64,000 nt of DNA from Helicobacter jaachi (GTDB lineage: Bacteria > Campylobacterota > Campylobacteria > Campylobacterales > Helicobacteraceae): NCBI RefSeq assembly GCF_000763135.2, contig NZ_JRPR02000005.1:1-64000 (forward strand), read 5' to 3'. Under the pieces are notes generated by a model, which had not been told where the DNA came from, ran no database searches, and worked only from the letters and a program-made list of their open reading frames with translations. Below are positions 8,895 through 18,411 of the stretch, piece after piece (within the stretch, counting starts at the first letter, position 1; each line of letters starts with the position of its first letter). The translations under genes were made by a program, and so were the position numbers.

Positions 8895-9640
8895 TGCACA
8901 ATATTGAGCTTTTAACCCTTGTAAGTATTGCTTTTTTCACTTCACTTGGACATTGCGTAGGTATGTGCGGGGGCATAGTGCTTGCGTATAGCAGCTGCTT
9001 AAATGCTAAAAATGCGCTAGATTCTAAGCTAGATTCTGTAGATTCTATAAAATCCACAGAATCTACAATCGCAAAACCCTCATTTCTTAGCCAAATCCCC
9101 TATCATCTTGCCTATCATGGTGGCAAAATCACTACTTATTGCTTTCTTGGCTTTATTGCCGGTAGCATTGGGCAGTTTGCTATGCCAGAGGCGCATATTA
9201 AACATTTTGCTTTGCTTATCATTGGCATTTTGCTTATTATCTTTGGCTTAAGTTTAGCGTGCTTTGCACCGCTTAAGCGGCTTTTTAGCGCCTTTAGTTC
9301 CTTGCCCTCTACATTTTTGCATAAACTCATAAGCATTATGCGCCCTTTGTTGCAATACCCCTCCACATATAGAATCTTCGCACTAGGCTTATGTAATGGC
9401 TTGCTGCCTTGTGGAATTGTGTATTATTTTTTGCTAACAGCGGCTGTAGCGGGGAGTGGGATAAATGGAGCATTTATTATGTGTCTTTTTGGCTTAGCCT
9501 GCGCGCCCTCACTGCTCACACTTGGACTTTTAAGCTCATTTTTGCAACATAAACGCGCTATTTTCTTACGGCTTGGCGGTGTGGCTATGGTGGCTTTTGG
9601 CGGCTATGAAGTATATAAATCTTTAAAGGCTATGATGTAA
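8894..9640 (+). CDS. SafE/DsbD-like (UreH domain) polytopic membrane protein
   Basis: 248 residues with about six membrane segments. The N-terminal LTLVSIAFFTSLGHCVGMCGG is the DsbD_2/SafE signature with paired cysteines, and LGLCNGLLPCGIVYYFLL repeats the cysteine-containing helix in the second half. Related proteins serve cytochrome maturation or copper delivery to cbb3 oxidase; the exact cargo here is unknown. Between helices 1 and 2 there is an unusual hydrophilic insert (NALDSKLDSVDSIKSTESTI) encoded by four AGATTCT/AGAATCT heptamers in about 40 nt. Start overlaps the prsA stop. Confidence 0.82.
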   Translation: MHNIELLTLVSIAFFTSLGHCVGMCGGIVLAYSSCLNAKNALDSKLDSVDSIKSTESTIAKPSFLSQIPYHLAYHGGKITTYCFLGFIAGSIGQFAMPEAHIKHFALLIIGILLIIFGLSLACFAPLKRLFSAFSSLPSTFLHKLISIMRPLLQYPSTYRIFALGLCNGLLPCGIVYYFLLTAAVAGSGINGAFIMCLFGLACAPSLLTLGLLSSFLQHKRAIFLRLGGVAMVAFGGYEVYKSLKAMM

Positions 9641-9650
9641 AGGAGTGAAT

Positions 9651-10187
9651 ATGAAATGTGCTTTTTTTGATAGAGATGGCGTGATAAATAAAGATTTAGG
9701 CTATGTGTATAGGATAGAGGATTTTGTCTTTTGCGATGGTTTATTTGAGCTTTTGCAAACGCTTAAAGCACAAGATTATCTTTTGCTAGTTATTACTAAT
9801 CAATCTGGCATTGCGCGCGGGCTTTATACAGAATCTCACCTGCACACGCTTCATACATATATGCAGCAATGCCTGCAAGATAAGCTAGGCTTTAATTTTG
9901 ATAGAATCTACTTCTGTCCTCACGCACCAGAGGCGCATTGCGAGTGTCGCAAGCCCAACATTGGTATGATAAAGCAAGCCTGCAAGGACTTTGAAATTGA
10001 TTTGTCGCGCTCATTTTTTGTGGGCGATAAAATTACAGATATGCAGTGTGCGCAAAATGCTAATATTAATGAGAAATTTTTCTTATCAAACACAAATCTA
10101 GCGGATAATTCACTCAAAAATGTGCAGAATATTACCACTTTGCGCCAACTCCATAGTATAATAAAAGCACACCAAACACAATCTTAA
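9651..10187 (+). CDS. gmhB: GmhB, heptose 1,7-bisphosphate phosphatase
   Basis: 178 residues from ATG 9651, with AGGAG at 9641-9645. HAD-family phosphatase: FFDRDGVINKD is the DxD catalytic motif, VITNQSGIARG is motif II, and FVGDKITDM is the acidic motif. The zinc-binding loop CPHAPEAHCECRKPN marks the GmhB subgroup. It removes the C7 phosphate in ADP-heptose synthesis for LPS inner core. First of four consecutive heptose genes. Confidence 0.95.
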   Translation: MKCAFFDRDGVINKDLGYVYRIEDFVFCDGLFELLQTLKAQDYLLLVITNQSGIARGLYTESHLHTLHTYMQQCLQDKLGFNFDRIYFCPHAPEAHCECRKPNIGMIKQACKDFEIDLSRSFFVGDKITDMQCAQNANINEKFFLSNTNLADNSLKNVQNITTLRQLHSIIKAHQTQS

Positions 10188-10207
10188 AGTATCTTTAAGG
10201 AGCAAGT

Positions 10208-11215
10208 ATGAAGTATATTTATGATGACTTAGCAGATAAAAGGATATTAATCACCGGTGGAGCGGGATTTATCGGCAGTAATCTTGCCTTTTATTTTCAA
10301 GAGTTTCACCCCCAAGCGCAAGTATATATTTTTGATAAATTCCGCGATGATACGCACTTCCCTAGCGGCAATCCCACATCTTTGGGGCATTTTAAGAATC
10401 TCTTAGGCTTTAAGGGTGAAATTATTACAGGCGATATTACCAATAAAGGCGATTTGGAGGCATTGCGCGCGTATGATTTTGATATTATTTTTCATCAAGC
10501 AGCCATTTCTGATACCACCGTGCTTAATCAAGAGCTTGTGTTAAAGACTAATCACGAGGCGTTTTTGCACCTGCTTGAGATTGCTAAAGATTCTAGGGCT
10601 ATAATGATTTATGCCTCATCGGCTGGCACTTATGGCAATTCACCCGCGCCAAATATCGTAGGCGGCGGCGAAGTGCCTGAAAATGTATATGGATTTTCTA
10701 AGCTTTGTATGGACGAAAGTGTGAGAAAAATCCTACATAATGAGCCTACACGCCACATTATTGGCTTGCGCTACTTTAATGTTTATGGAGAGCGCGAATA
10801 TTATAAGGGCAAAACCGCCTCGATGATTTTGCAGCTAGGATTGCAGGCGTTAAGGGATAAAAAAGTGCGGCTTTTTAAACACGGCGAGCAAAAGCGTGAT
10901 TTTGTGTATATAAAAGATGTCATTCAAGCCAATGTCAAAGCGATAGAATCTGCTCATAGCGGCATTTATAATGTCGGCAGCGGCGAGGCTAGAAGCTTTA
11001 ATGACATTATCACTTGTCTAAAAGATGGGCTTGGAGACTTTGAGGTAGAGTATTTTGATAATCCCTATAGCTTTTTCCAAACGCACACGCAGGCTGATAT
11101 CACCTCCACGCAAGAGCATCTCTCATATAGCCCACATTTTAGCCTTGAAAAGGGTGTTAGCGCCTACCTTAACGATATCAAACATACTTTTGAGCGTATA
11201 AAATGTTTTTCTTAG
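10208..11215 (+). CDS. hldD: HldD, ADP-glyceromanno-heptose 6-epimerase
   Basis: 335-residue extended short-chain dehydrogenase. The Rossmann motif ITGGAGFIGSNLAFYFQ is followed by FHQAAISDTTV and the catalytic tyrosine/lysine in VYGFSKLCMDE, then RYFNVYGEREYYKG. It converts ADP-D-glycero- to ADP-L-glycero-manno-heptose, the sugar donor for inner-core LPS. Its last 13 nt overlap hldE, indicating tight co-translation. Confidence 0.96.
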   Translation: MKYIYDDLADKRILITGGAGFIGSNLAFYFQEFHPQAQVYIFDKFRDDTHFPSGNPTSLGHFKNLLGFKGEIITGDITNKGDLEALRAYDFDIIFHQAAISDTTVLNQELVLKTNHEAFLHLLEIAKDSRAIMIYASSAGTYGNSPAPNIVGGGEVPENVYGFSKLCMDESVRKILHNEPTRHIIGLRYFNVYGEREYYKGKTASMILQLGLQALRDKKVRLFKHGEQKRDFVYIKDVIQANVKAIESAHSGIYNVGSGEARSFNDIITCLKDGLGDFEVEYFDNPYSFFQTHTQADITSTQEHLSYSPHFSLEKGVSAYLNDIKHTFERIKCFS

Positions 11216-12654
11216 AATCTAAACACCCAAAAATCCTTGTCATAGGTGATTTGATGATTGACCACTATGTGTGGGGGAGCTGCGAGCGCATTTCGCCTGA
11301 AGCGCCCGTGCAGGTGGTTGATGTCAAAGATGAGAGCAATCGCTTAGGTGGGGCGTGCAATGTGGCTAATAATCTTATCGCGCTTAAGGCGCAAGTATTT
11401 GTGTGCGGCGTGGTGGGCAATGATGAGGCGGGATTGTGGCTTGGGGATAAATTAGAATCTATGGGCGTTGATATTTCATATCTATTTGTGGATACTTCGC
11501 GCCCTACGACTAAAAAAACGCGCATTATTATTGCTAATCAACAAGTGCTGCGCGTGGATAGAGAGAGCAAACTGCCCATAGATTCTATAATCGTGCAAGA
11601 TATTATGCAACGCCTTGATGCGCTGCTTGATGAAGTGGATTGCATTATTATTTCAGATTATAATAAAGGGCTTTTAAGCTATGAACTCACGCAATTTATC
11701 ATTAAACACGCTAGAAGTAAAAATAGGCTTGTATTATGCGACCCTAAGGGCAATGATTATAGCAAATACAGCGGAGCTACGCTGCTTACGCCTAATAAAA
11801 AAGAAGCCCAGCTCGCCACAGGTATTGAGATTAATGACACTCCATCGCTTATACACGCAGGAATGGCGCTTAAAACACAATGCCATTTAGATATTTCACT
11901 CATTACGCTTAGCGAAGATGGTATTGGCGTCTTTGATAATAACACTATGCGCGTAATTCCTACAAAAGCAAAAGAGGTGTATGATGTAACTGGAGCGGGC
12001 GATACGGTCATTGCCGCGCTTGGCTTTAGCTTAAGCAGTGGGTGTGATATTTGGCAGGCTTGCGAGTTTGCAAATGCCGCTGCTGCTGTGGTGGTGGGCA
12101 AAGTGGGCAGCGCGGTAGCCTCACATAAAGAAATTATGCAATACCTCCATGCGCAATCTGCCAATATGCAACAGCATACAGAATCTAAAATCATCACGCT
12201 AGAAAATCTACTAGAAATTCTAAAAAATAGTGCTAATAATAAAATTGTTTTCACTAATGGCTGCTTTGATATACTGCATATTGGGCATTTAAGCTATCTT
12301 AATGCCGCAAGAGATTTAGGCGATATGCTCATCATAGGCTTAAATAGCGATGATTCTGTAAAAAGGCTAAAGGGTGAGCATAGACCCATTAATCCCCTGC
12401 ATAATCGCGCACTTATGCTTGCGGGCTTAGCGTGCGTGGATTATGTGGTGAGCTTTTCGCAAGATACGCCCTTAGAGCTAATTAAAGCCATTAAGCCCGA
12501 TGTGCTTGTAAAAGGCGGAGATTATAAAGATAAAATTATTATAGGCAGGGAATATGCCAAAGAGGTGGTTTTGCTAGATTTTGTAGAGGGCTATTCTACT
12601 TCAAATATTATTCAATCCATAAAAGGGCAATCCACACAAAGGAGCAAAAAATGA
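11203..12654 (+). CDS. hldE: HldE, bifunctional heptose 7-phosphate kinase / heptose 1-phosphate adenylyltransferase
   Basis: 483 residues. The N-terminal ribokinase-like domain (1-320) has [22 protein letters not shown] and the catalytic [16 protein letters not shown]. The C-terminal nucleotidyltransferase domain (from about 345) has [17 protein letters not shown] and VKGGDYKD. It performs both the C1 kinase and the ADP-transfer steps around GmhB. The ATG lies inside the end of hldD, and the stop overlaps gmhA by 4 nt (ATGA). Confidence 0.97.
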   Translation: MFFLESKHPKILVIGDLMIDHYVWGSCERISPEAPVQVVDVKDESNRLGGACNVANNLIALKAQVFVCGVVGNDEAGLWLGDKLESMGVDISYLFVDTSRPTTKKTRIIIANQQVLRVDRESKLPIDSIIVQDIMQRLDALLDEVDCIIISDYNKGLLSYELTQFIIKHARSKNRLVLCDPKGNDYSKYSGATLLTPNKKEAQLATGIEINDTPSLIHAGMALKTQCHLDISLITLSEDGIGVFDNNTMRVIPTKAKEVYDVTGAGDTVIAALGFSLSSGCDIWQACEFANAAAAVVVGKVGSAVASHKEIMQYLHAQSANMQQHTESKIITLENLLEILKNSANNKIVFTNGCFDILHIGHLSYLNAARDLGDMLIIGLNSDDSVKRLKGEHRPINPLHNRALMLAGLACVDYVVSFSQDTPLELIKAIKPDVLVKGGDYKDKIIIGREYAKEVVLLDFVEGYSTSNIIQSIKGQSTQRSKK

Positions 12655-13223
12655 CATCATTTATAGAATCTGAATTTAGCGCGCATTTAGCCAGTGCGCA
12701 AAAGATTTTTGCACTCACGCCACTTGTGGAAAAAAGTGCTTTAATGCTCAATCAATGCCTTGATAATGGAGGTAAGATTCTCATCTGCGGCAATGGCGGA
12801 AGCGCTGCTGATGCGCAGCATTTTGCCGCTGAACTCACAGGACGCTACAAAAAAGAGCGCAAAGCCCTAGCTGCTATCGCGCTAAGCGTGGATACTTCGG
12901 CATTAACTGCCATTGGAAATGACTATGGCTTTGAATTTGTATTCTCTCGCCAAGTTGAAGCCCTAGCCAATAAAGGCGATGTGCTATTTGCTATCTCTAC
13001 AAGCGGCAACTCGCCAAATGTGCTCAATGCTGCCAAAATCGCACGCCAAAAGCAGTGCGCAATCATCGGCTTAAGCGGCAAAGATGGCGGCAAACTTAAT
13101 GAAGTGTGTGATATTAATCTTGTTATGCCAGATAAGGACACGCCTAGAATCCAAGAGCTGCATATTCTTATTATACATATTTTATGCGATTTAATTGAGC
13201 GGCACTGCATAGAGCATTCATAG
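12651..13223 (+). CDS. gmhA: GmhA, sedoheptulose 7-phosphate isomerase
   Basis: 190-residue SIS-domain protein: [20 protein letters not shown], the [16 protein letters not shown] loop and [15 protein letters not shown]. It isomerises sedoheptulose 7-phosphate to heptose 7-phosphate, the committed step of the pathway encoded by the three preceding genes. The ATGA overlap with hldE shows one operon. Complete. Confidence 0.96.
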   Translation: MTSFIESEFSAHLASAQKIFALTPLVEKSALMLNQCLDNGGKILICGNGGSAADAQHFAAELTGRYKKERKALAAIALSVDTSALTAIGNDYGFEFVFSRQVEALANKGDVLFAISTSGNSPNVLNAAKIARQKQCAIIGLSGKDGGKLNEVCDINLVMPDKDTPRIQELHILIIHILCDLIERHCIEHS

Positions 13224-13237
13224 GCTAAGGCAGGCTT

Positions 13238-13888
13238 ATGCTACTTCCTAAAACGCTTAAAATCTTGCAAGAAAACAAGCCAGAAGCGATTAAAGATACG
13301 CTTTCAAATATGCTTAATAGCGATGGCATTAATGTCGCGCTCATTGATTTAGTCTTTGGGCATTATTTTTTATATGTGCTTTTAAGCGATGGCGTGCTTA
13401 CGCCTGTGTTTTTGTATGAAGGGCGCATTAGCTATAAGCAATCTCAAGCAAGTGGGCTGCCTAAAGTGCATTTTTGCCTATGCAGCGAGATTGAAAGAGA
13501 TTTTAGCCTCCAAAATAGGGCAGATACGCTCTCCCATAGGCATTATCTAGCCAAAATTACACATAAAAACGCCTTTAGCATAAGCATTAGGCAGGGATTA
13601 AGTGAAGTGGGATTATATAATGACTATCCGCTTGAGCTATGCCCTATGTGCAGCGATATTCTAACTCATATGCGCGAGGGACAGACCATTGATAGCACGC
13701 TTAATGTGTATGTGTTTAATAACCAATATTTGCATTTGTTAGAATCTAACCCCACCTTGCGCCAAAAAGAACTCACAGCCCTGCAAGTAGCGCACCTTAG
13801 ATGCTGTAAATGCAAAAAAGAAATCACGCTAGATTCTCAAATTTGGATACAAATCCACCACAATATCCTTAAAATTTATTGCTGTTGA
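13238..13888 (+). CDS. Hypothetical protein with paired-cysteine motifs
   Basis: 216 residues, starting 14 nt after gmhA, so probably the distal gene of the heptose operon. No family recognised. No signal peptide or clear membrane segment. Cysteines cluster at FCLCSE (about 80), LCPMCSDI (about 145), RCCKCKKE (about 190) and a terminal YCC, suggesting metal binding or a redox-sensitive fold. The beginning (PKTLKILQENKPEAIKDTLSN) is helical. Function unknown. Confidence 0.65.
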   Translation: MLLPKTLKILQENKPEAIKDTLSNMLNSDGINVALIDLVFGHYFLYVLLSDGVLTPVFLYEGRISYKQSQASGLPKVHFCLCSEIERDFSLQNRADTLSHRHYLAKITHKNAFSISIRQGLSEVGLYNDYPLELCPMCSDILTHMREGQTIDSTLNVYVFNNQYLHLLESNPTLRQKELTALQVAHLRCCKCKKEITLDSQIWIQIHHNILKIYCC

Positions 13889-13980
13889 TTATTGCATTTA
13901 TTTTGTGATAGAATGCTATTTTATGCGCAACAATCCACAACATTTGTAAGTATTTGCTAATTGCTTAAATAGGGGGTTAC

Positions 13981-16900
13981 ATGGCTTTGACACTAGGCAT
14001 TGATATAGGCAGCACCACAGCAAAAGTCGCGCTTATGGACGGCGATGAGATTATTTTCCAACACTATGAGCGACATTACTCAAAGGTAAGAGAAAAAAGC
14101 ATTGAGATTGTGCAGCGCATAGCGCAGACTATCGGCGATACAGAGCTTAAAGTAGCTATTTCTGGTTCCGCAGGCTTTGGAATCTGCAAGGCAACGGGCA
14201 TTGACTTTGTGCAAGAAGTCTTTGCTACAGCGGGCGCGGTAAAGCATCTCGTGCCTGATGCTGATGCTGTTATCGAGCTAGGTGGGGAGGACGCAAAGAT
14301 TATCTTTCTCACAGGTGGGACTGAAGAGCGTATGAATGGCTCATGCGCAGGTGGCACGGGAGCATTTATCGACCAAATGGTAACGCTGCTTGCCATAAGT
14401 GCTGAAGAGTTTGATAGAATCTCGCTCGAGCATAAAAAGATATATCCTGTCGCTTCGCGCTGTGGCGTGTTTGCCAAAACTGATGTGCAGCCGCTTTTAA
14501 ATCAAGGGGTAAATAAAGAGGACATTGCTGCAAGTATCTTTCAAGCAGTGGTCAATCAAACTATCACCGGGTTAGCGCAAGGGCGCAAGATTGAGGGTAA
14601 GATTTTATTTCTAGGGGGTCCGCTTTTTTATTACAAAGGCTTGCAAGAGCGCTTTGCACAGACTTTAAACCTTGATGAAAAGCATGCCATTTTCCCAGAC
14701 TTTGCCCAATATGCTGTGGCTATTGGTGTTTCACTACAGGCGCGCGAAGTTGAGAAAACCTTTACTTGTAAATCCCTCATAGCCACTTTGGAGGCAAGCA
14801 AAAACGCAGCTTCTACAAATAAATATCTCGAGCCGCTTTTTGCCTCACAAGATGATTATGATGCCTTTATCGCGCGGCATGAAAGCGCCAATGTCAATGA
14901 AGTGGATATAGAATCTGCGTATAAAGCTAATAATTATCAAAAAGTTGATGTCTATATCGGCATAGATTGCGGCAGCACGACTACAAAGCTAGCTATGCTA
15001 GATAGCCATAATGCAATTTTATATCAATACTATAATTCTAATAAAGGTAATCCCGTAGAAGTCATCTCCACGCAGCTTAAATATATTTATGAGCATTTTG
15101 GCGATAAGATTAATATCAAAGGTTCAGCCGTTACAGGCTATGGCGAGGAGCTTATTAAGGCAGGATTTAGCCTTGATGCGGGGCTTGTGGAGACTATGGC
15201 ACATCTCAAAGCGGCAAAATACTTTAATCCCAAAGTTGATTTTATCATAGACATCGGTGGGCAGGATATGAAATGCTTTTATATCAAAAATCAAACCATA
15301 GATTCTATAATGCTCAATGAAGCCTGTTCAAGCGGCTGTGGGAGCTTTATAGAAACCTTTGCGCGCTCTATGGGATATGATATACAAACTTTCTCAAAGT
15401 TAGGATTAGAATCTAAGCACCCTGTTGAGCTAGGCTCACGCTGCACAGTGTTTATGAATAGCTCTGTAAAAGAGGCACAAAAAGAGGGCGCTAGCATTGA
15501 GGATATTAGCGCTGGACTTTCGATGAGTGTGGTAAAAAATGCTATTTATAAGGTTATACGCGCGCGCGATGCAGATGATTTGGGCAAACAAATTGTCGTG
15601 CAAGGCGGGACATTTTTAAATAATGCTGTGCTAAGAAGCTTTGAAAAAGAAATTGGTAGGGAAGTTATACGCCCCAAAATCAGCGGACTTATGGGGGCTT
15701 TTGGCGCGGCACTTTACGCAAAGGCACTAGGATTAGAGCAGTCAAGCACTATGAGCCAAAATGATTTAAGCACTTTCACACACACTGCTACAGCTAGCGT
15801 GTGCAGAATCTGCGGCAATAATTGTCAGCTTACTATTAATCGCTTTGGTGAGGGGAAAAAATTTATTTCAGGCAATCGCTGTGATAAACCCCTTGGCATT
15901 AAAAAGCTACTTTTCTTGCCTAATTTGTATGATTACAAGCTTAATAAACTTAAAGCCCTCTGCGCGTATGAAAATATGGACAAATCTAAGCTCACAAAGG
16001 GCAAAATCGGCATTCCTCTAGGGCTTAATATGTATGAGAATTTGCCTTTTTGGCACACGCTTTTAAGCGAGCTAGGCTATGAAGTGGTAGTATCAGATGT
16101 CACTACGCGCAAGACCTTTGCACTTGGGCAATATTCAATCCCTAGCGATACGGTGTGCTATCCTGCTAAACTGCTACATGGGCATATTGAGAATCTACTC
16201 AATAAAGGCGTGGATAAAATCTTTTATCCTTGTATGAGTTACAGCTTTGCAGGTGATGAAAAGCATAAAGATTCTAGCACAAATAACTACAATTGCCCTG
16301 TAGTAGCATACTATCCAGAATTACTCAATGCTAATGTCGATAAACTGCGCGCGGTGCGATTTTTCTACCCATATTTTGGCTTACATAAAAAAGAAGATTT
16401 CAAAAAGAAAGGCTTTGCATTTTTCAAAAAAGAGCTTGGTGCGGATAAAAAATCATTCCTTAATGCCGTGCAGAAAGCCTATGAAGTGCGCGATGAGTGG
16501 CTAAGTGATGTAAAAGAGCAAGGAGAGAAAGCGCTCGCATTTGCCCGCAGCAATAAACTTAAAGCCATCGTGCTGTGCGGACGCCCATACCACATCGACC
16601 CAGAGATTAATCACGGCATTGATAAGCTTATTAATTCTTTAGGGCTTGTGGTGCTAAGCGAGGATTCTATTGAGCATTTAGCAGAGGCGGGTGAGCTGCA
16701 TATTCTTAATCAATGGAGCTATCATTCACGCCTATATAATGCCGCTGCGCTTGCTAGCAAGTATGATAATGTCGAGCTTGTGCAGTTAGTTAGCTTTGGC
16801 TGTGGGATAGATTCTATCACAAGTGATGAAGTGCGCGAGATTTTGGAGGCAAATGGCAAATTCTACACGCAGCTTAAAATTGATGAGATTAGCAATCTTG

Positions 16901-17010
16901 GCGCGGTAAAAATTAGAATCCGCAGCCTACTTGGCGCTATGGAGGAAAAACAAGCCCAAAATCGAGCAAAACACATACTTGGCTCACAGCCCATACTAGA
17001 AAATGTCTAA
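13981..17010 (+). CDS. BadF/HgdC-type double activase with DUF2229 region
   Basis: 1009 residues. Two ASKHA ATPase domains: residues 1-260 (LGIDIGSTTAKVALMDG, NGSCAGGTGAF, SRCGVFAKTD) and about 325-590 (YIGIDCGSTTTKLAMLD, EACSSGCGSF, SRCTVFMNSS). The cysteines near CAGG and SRC match the bridging 4Fe-4S ligands of 2-hydroxyglutaryl-CoA dehydratase activator. From about 610 a Cys-rich linker (VCRICGNNCQL) and a DUF2229/HGD-like region follow. The family uses ATP to push one electron to an iron-sulfur dehydratase or reductase partner. In many bacteria the next gene is fused to this one; here they are separate. The substrate is unknown. Confidence 0.88.
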   Translation: MALTLGIDIGSTTAKVALMDGDEIIFQHYERHYSKVREKSIEIVQRIAQTIGDTELKVAISGSAGFGICKATGIDFVQEVFATAGAVKHLVPDADAVIELGGEDAKIIFLTGGTEERMNGSCAGGTGAFIDQMVTLLAISAEEFDRISLEHKKIYPVASRCGVFAKTDVQPLLNQGVNKEDIAASIFQAVVNQTITGLAQGRKIEGKILFLGGPLFYYKGLQERFAQTLNLDEKHAIFPDFAQYAVAIGVSLQAREVEKTFTCKSLIATLEASKNAASTNKYLEPLFASQDDYDAFIARHESANVNEVDIESAYKANNYQKVDVYIGIDCGSTTTKLAMLDSHNAILYQYYNSNKGNPVEVISTQLKYIYEHFGDKINIKGSAVTGYGEELIKAGFSLDAGLVETMAHLKAAKYFNPKVDFIIDIGGQDMKCFYIKNQTIDSIMLNEACSSGCGSFIETFARSMGYDIQTFSKLGLESKHPVELGSRCTVFMNSSVKEAQKEGASIEDISAGLSMSVVKNAIYKVIRARDADDLGKQIVVQGGTFLNNAVLRSFEKEIGREVIRPKISGLMGAFGAALYAKALGLEQSSTMSQNDLSTFTHTATASVCRICGNNCQLTINRFGEGKKFISGNRCDKPLGIKKLLFLPNLYDYKLNKLKALCAYENMDKSKLTKGKIGIPLGLNMYENLPFWHTLLSELGYEVVVSDVTTRKTFALGQYSIPSDTVCYPAKLLHGHIENLLNKGVDKIFYPCMSYSFAGDEKHKDSSTNNYNCPVVAYYPELLNANVDKLRAVRFFYPYFGLHKKEDFKKKGFAFFKKELGADKKSFLNAVQKAYEVRDEWLSDVKEQGEKALAFARSNKLKAIVLCGRPYHIDPEINHGIDKLINSLGLVVLSEDSIEHLAEAGELHILNQWSYHSRLYNAAALASKYDNVELVQLVSFGCGIDSITSDEVREILEANGKFYTQLKIDEISNLGAVKIRIRSLLGAMEEKQAQNRAKHILGSQPILENV

Positions 17011-17031
17011 CTTCAAAGGGAAAGGATTACT

Positions 17032-18369
17032 ATGACGCAAAAAATGACCCCACACATCAAATCTTGGCAGAATGCAAATACTTCATCGCTGATTATGAAG
17101 CCTGAAAACAAGCGCGAGCTTAAACGCGTGCCATTCACAGCAGAGATGAAGCAAACGCATACAATTTTAGTGCCTATGATGCTGCCTATACATTTTCAAT
17201 TACTTGTAAATATTTTGCACCTGCATGGCTACAAGGCTGAATTACTCCATAATGATGGCAAAGGCGTGGTAGATGAGGGATTAAGAAATGTGCATAATGA
17301 TACTTGCTATCCTGCGTTACTTGTGATTGGGCAGATGATTGATGCGCTAAAAAGCGGCAAGTGGGATTTAAATAAAGTCGCGCTTTTAATCACGCAAACA
17401 GGCGGAGGCTGCCGCGCGAGTAATTACATTTATCTTTTGCGCAAGGCGTTAAATAAAGCTGGCTTTGGCGCTATCCCTGTAATTTCACTTAACTTTAGCG
17501 GCTTAGAATCTAATCAAGGCTTTAGCGTTACGCGCCCTATGCTGCAAAATTTCTTAAATGCTATCATTTATGGTGATTTGGTTATGCATATTGCTAATCA
17601 ATGCCGCGCGTATGAGAAACATAAGGGCGATACAGATAAAATGGTGGATAAGTGGGTTACTCGCATTACCACAAAAGGCACAGATGAGGGATTGCAAAAA
17701 TACAGCGCGCTTAAGAAAGATTTATGGCTTATTTTAGATGATTTTGCAAGCATTGAGCGGGAGAGCGAACCTAAAATCCGCGTGGGTATCGTGGGTGAAA
17801 TCTATATCAAATTCTCGCCCCTTGGCAATAATAATTTGGAGGATTTCCTTTTAGGCGAAAATTGCGAAGTAGTGATACCGGGCTTTTTGGACTTTTGTCT
17901 TTACTGCATAAATGATACTATTGTTGGGAATAAAATGTATGGCGGCACGCTCGCACAAAGCCTCATTTACCGCGTGGTGTATTGGTATTTTGCCAACAAG
18001 CAATCAGATATGATTAAAATTATTAAAAAACATGGCGCCTTTAGAGCGCCAACGCCCTTTAAGCACACTAAAAAGCTTGTTGATGGCTATGTGAGCGAGG
18101 CGATGAATATGGGAGAGGGCTGGCTGCTCACTGCTGAAATGCTTGAGCTTATCAATCAAGATGTGCAAAATATCGTCTGCACACAACCATTTGGCTGCTT
18201 GCCTAATCACATCGTAGGGCGCGGTATGATGAAAACCATTAAAGAGCGCAATCCTCAAAGCAACATCGTATCTATTGATTACGACCCCGGCGCGACAAAA
18301 GTCAATCAAGAAAATCGCATAAAACTTATGCTAAGCAATGCTAAAAAAGCCCAAGCGAGCCTAGCCTAA
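17032..18369 (+). CDS. 2-hydroxyacyl-CoA dehydratase-like (HGD-D) partner protein
   Basis: 445 residues, 21 nt after the activase gene. Contains NVHNDTCYPALLVIGQMIDAL, QTGGGCRASNYIYLLRKAL, IPGFLDFCLYC and VCTQPFGCLPNHIVGRGM, with cysteines spaced like iron-sulfur ligands of the HGD-D fold. It corresponds to the C-terminal part of the large YjiL-type fused proteins, so the two genes probably form one complex. The reaction is not known for this subgroup. No fermentation genes are nearby to suggest a substrate. Confidence 0.82.
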   Translation: MTQKMTPHIKSWQNANTSSLIMKPENKRELKRVPFTAEMKQTHTILVPMMLPIHFQLLVNILHLHGYKAELLHNDGKGVVDEGLRNVHNDTCYPALLVIGQMIDALKSGKWDLNKVALLITQTGGGCRASNYIYLLRKALNKAGFGAIPVISLNFSGLESNQGFSVTRPMLQNFLNAIIYGDLVMHIANQCRAYEKHKGDTDKMVDKWVTRITTKGTDEGLQKYSALKKDLWLILDDFASIERESEPKIRVGIVGEIYIKFSPLGNNNLEDFLLGENCEVVIPGFLDFCLYCINDTIVGNKMYGGTLAQSLIYRVVYWYFANKQSDMIKIIKKHGAFRAPTPFKHTKKLVDGYVSEAMNMGEGWLLTAEMLELINQDVQNIVCTQPFGCLPNHIVGRGMMKTIKERNPQSNIVSIDYDPGATKVNQENRIKLMLSNAKKAQASLA

Positions 18370-18378
18370 ATAATGATA

Positions 18379-18404
18379 TACAGAATCTAGATTCTGTAGT
18401 TTTT
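18379..18404 (+). terminator. Terminator-like hairpin made of two inverted heptamers
   Basis: A perfect 20-nt palindrome (18379-18398) formed by AGAATCT followed directly by AGATTCT, then GTTTTT. It sits in the 42-nt spacer between convergent genes (dehydratase-like, plus; PAP2, minus). Shape and U-run fit a factor-independent terminator for the plus strand. A further AGAATCT copy follows at 18407. Confidence 0.65.
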
Positions 18405-18411
18405 ATAGAAT

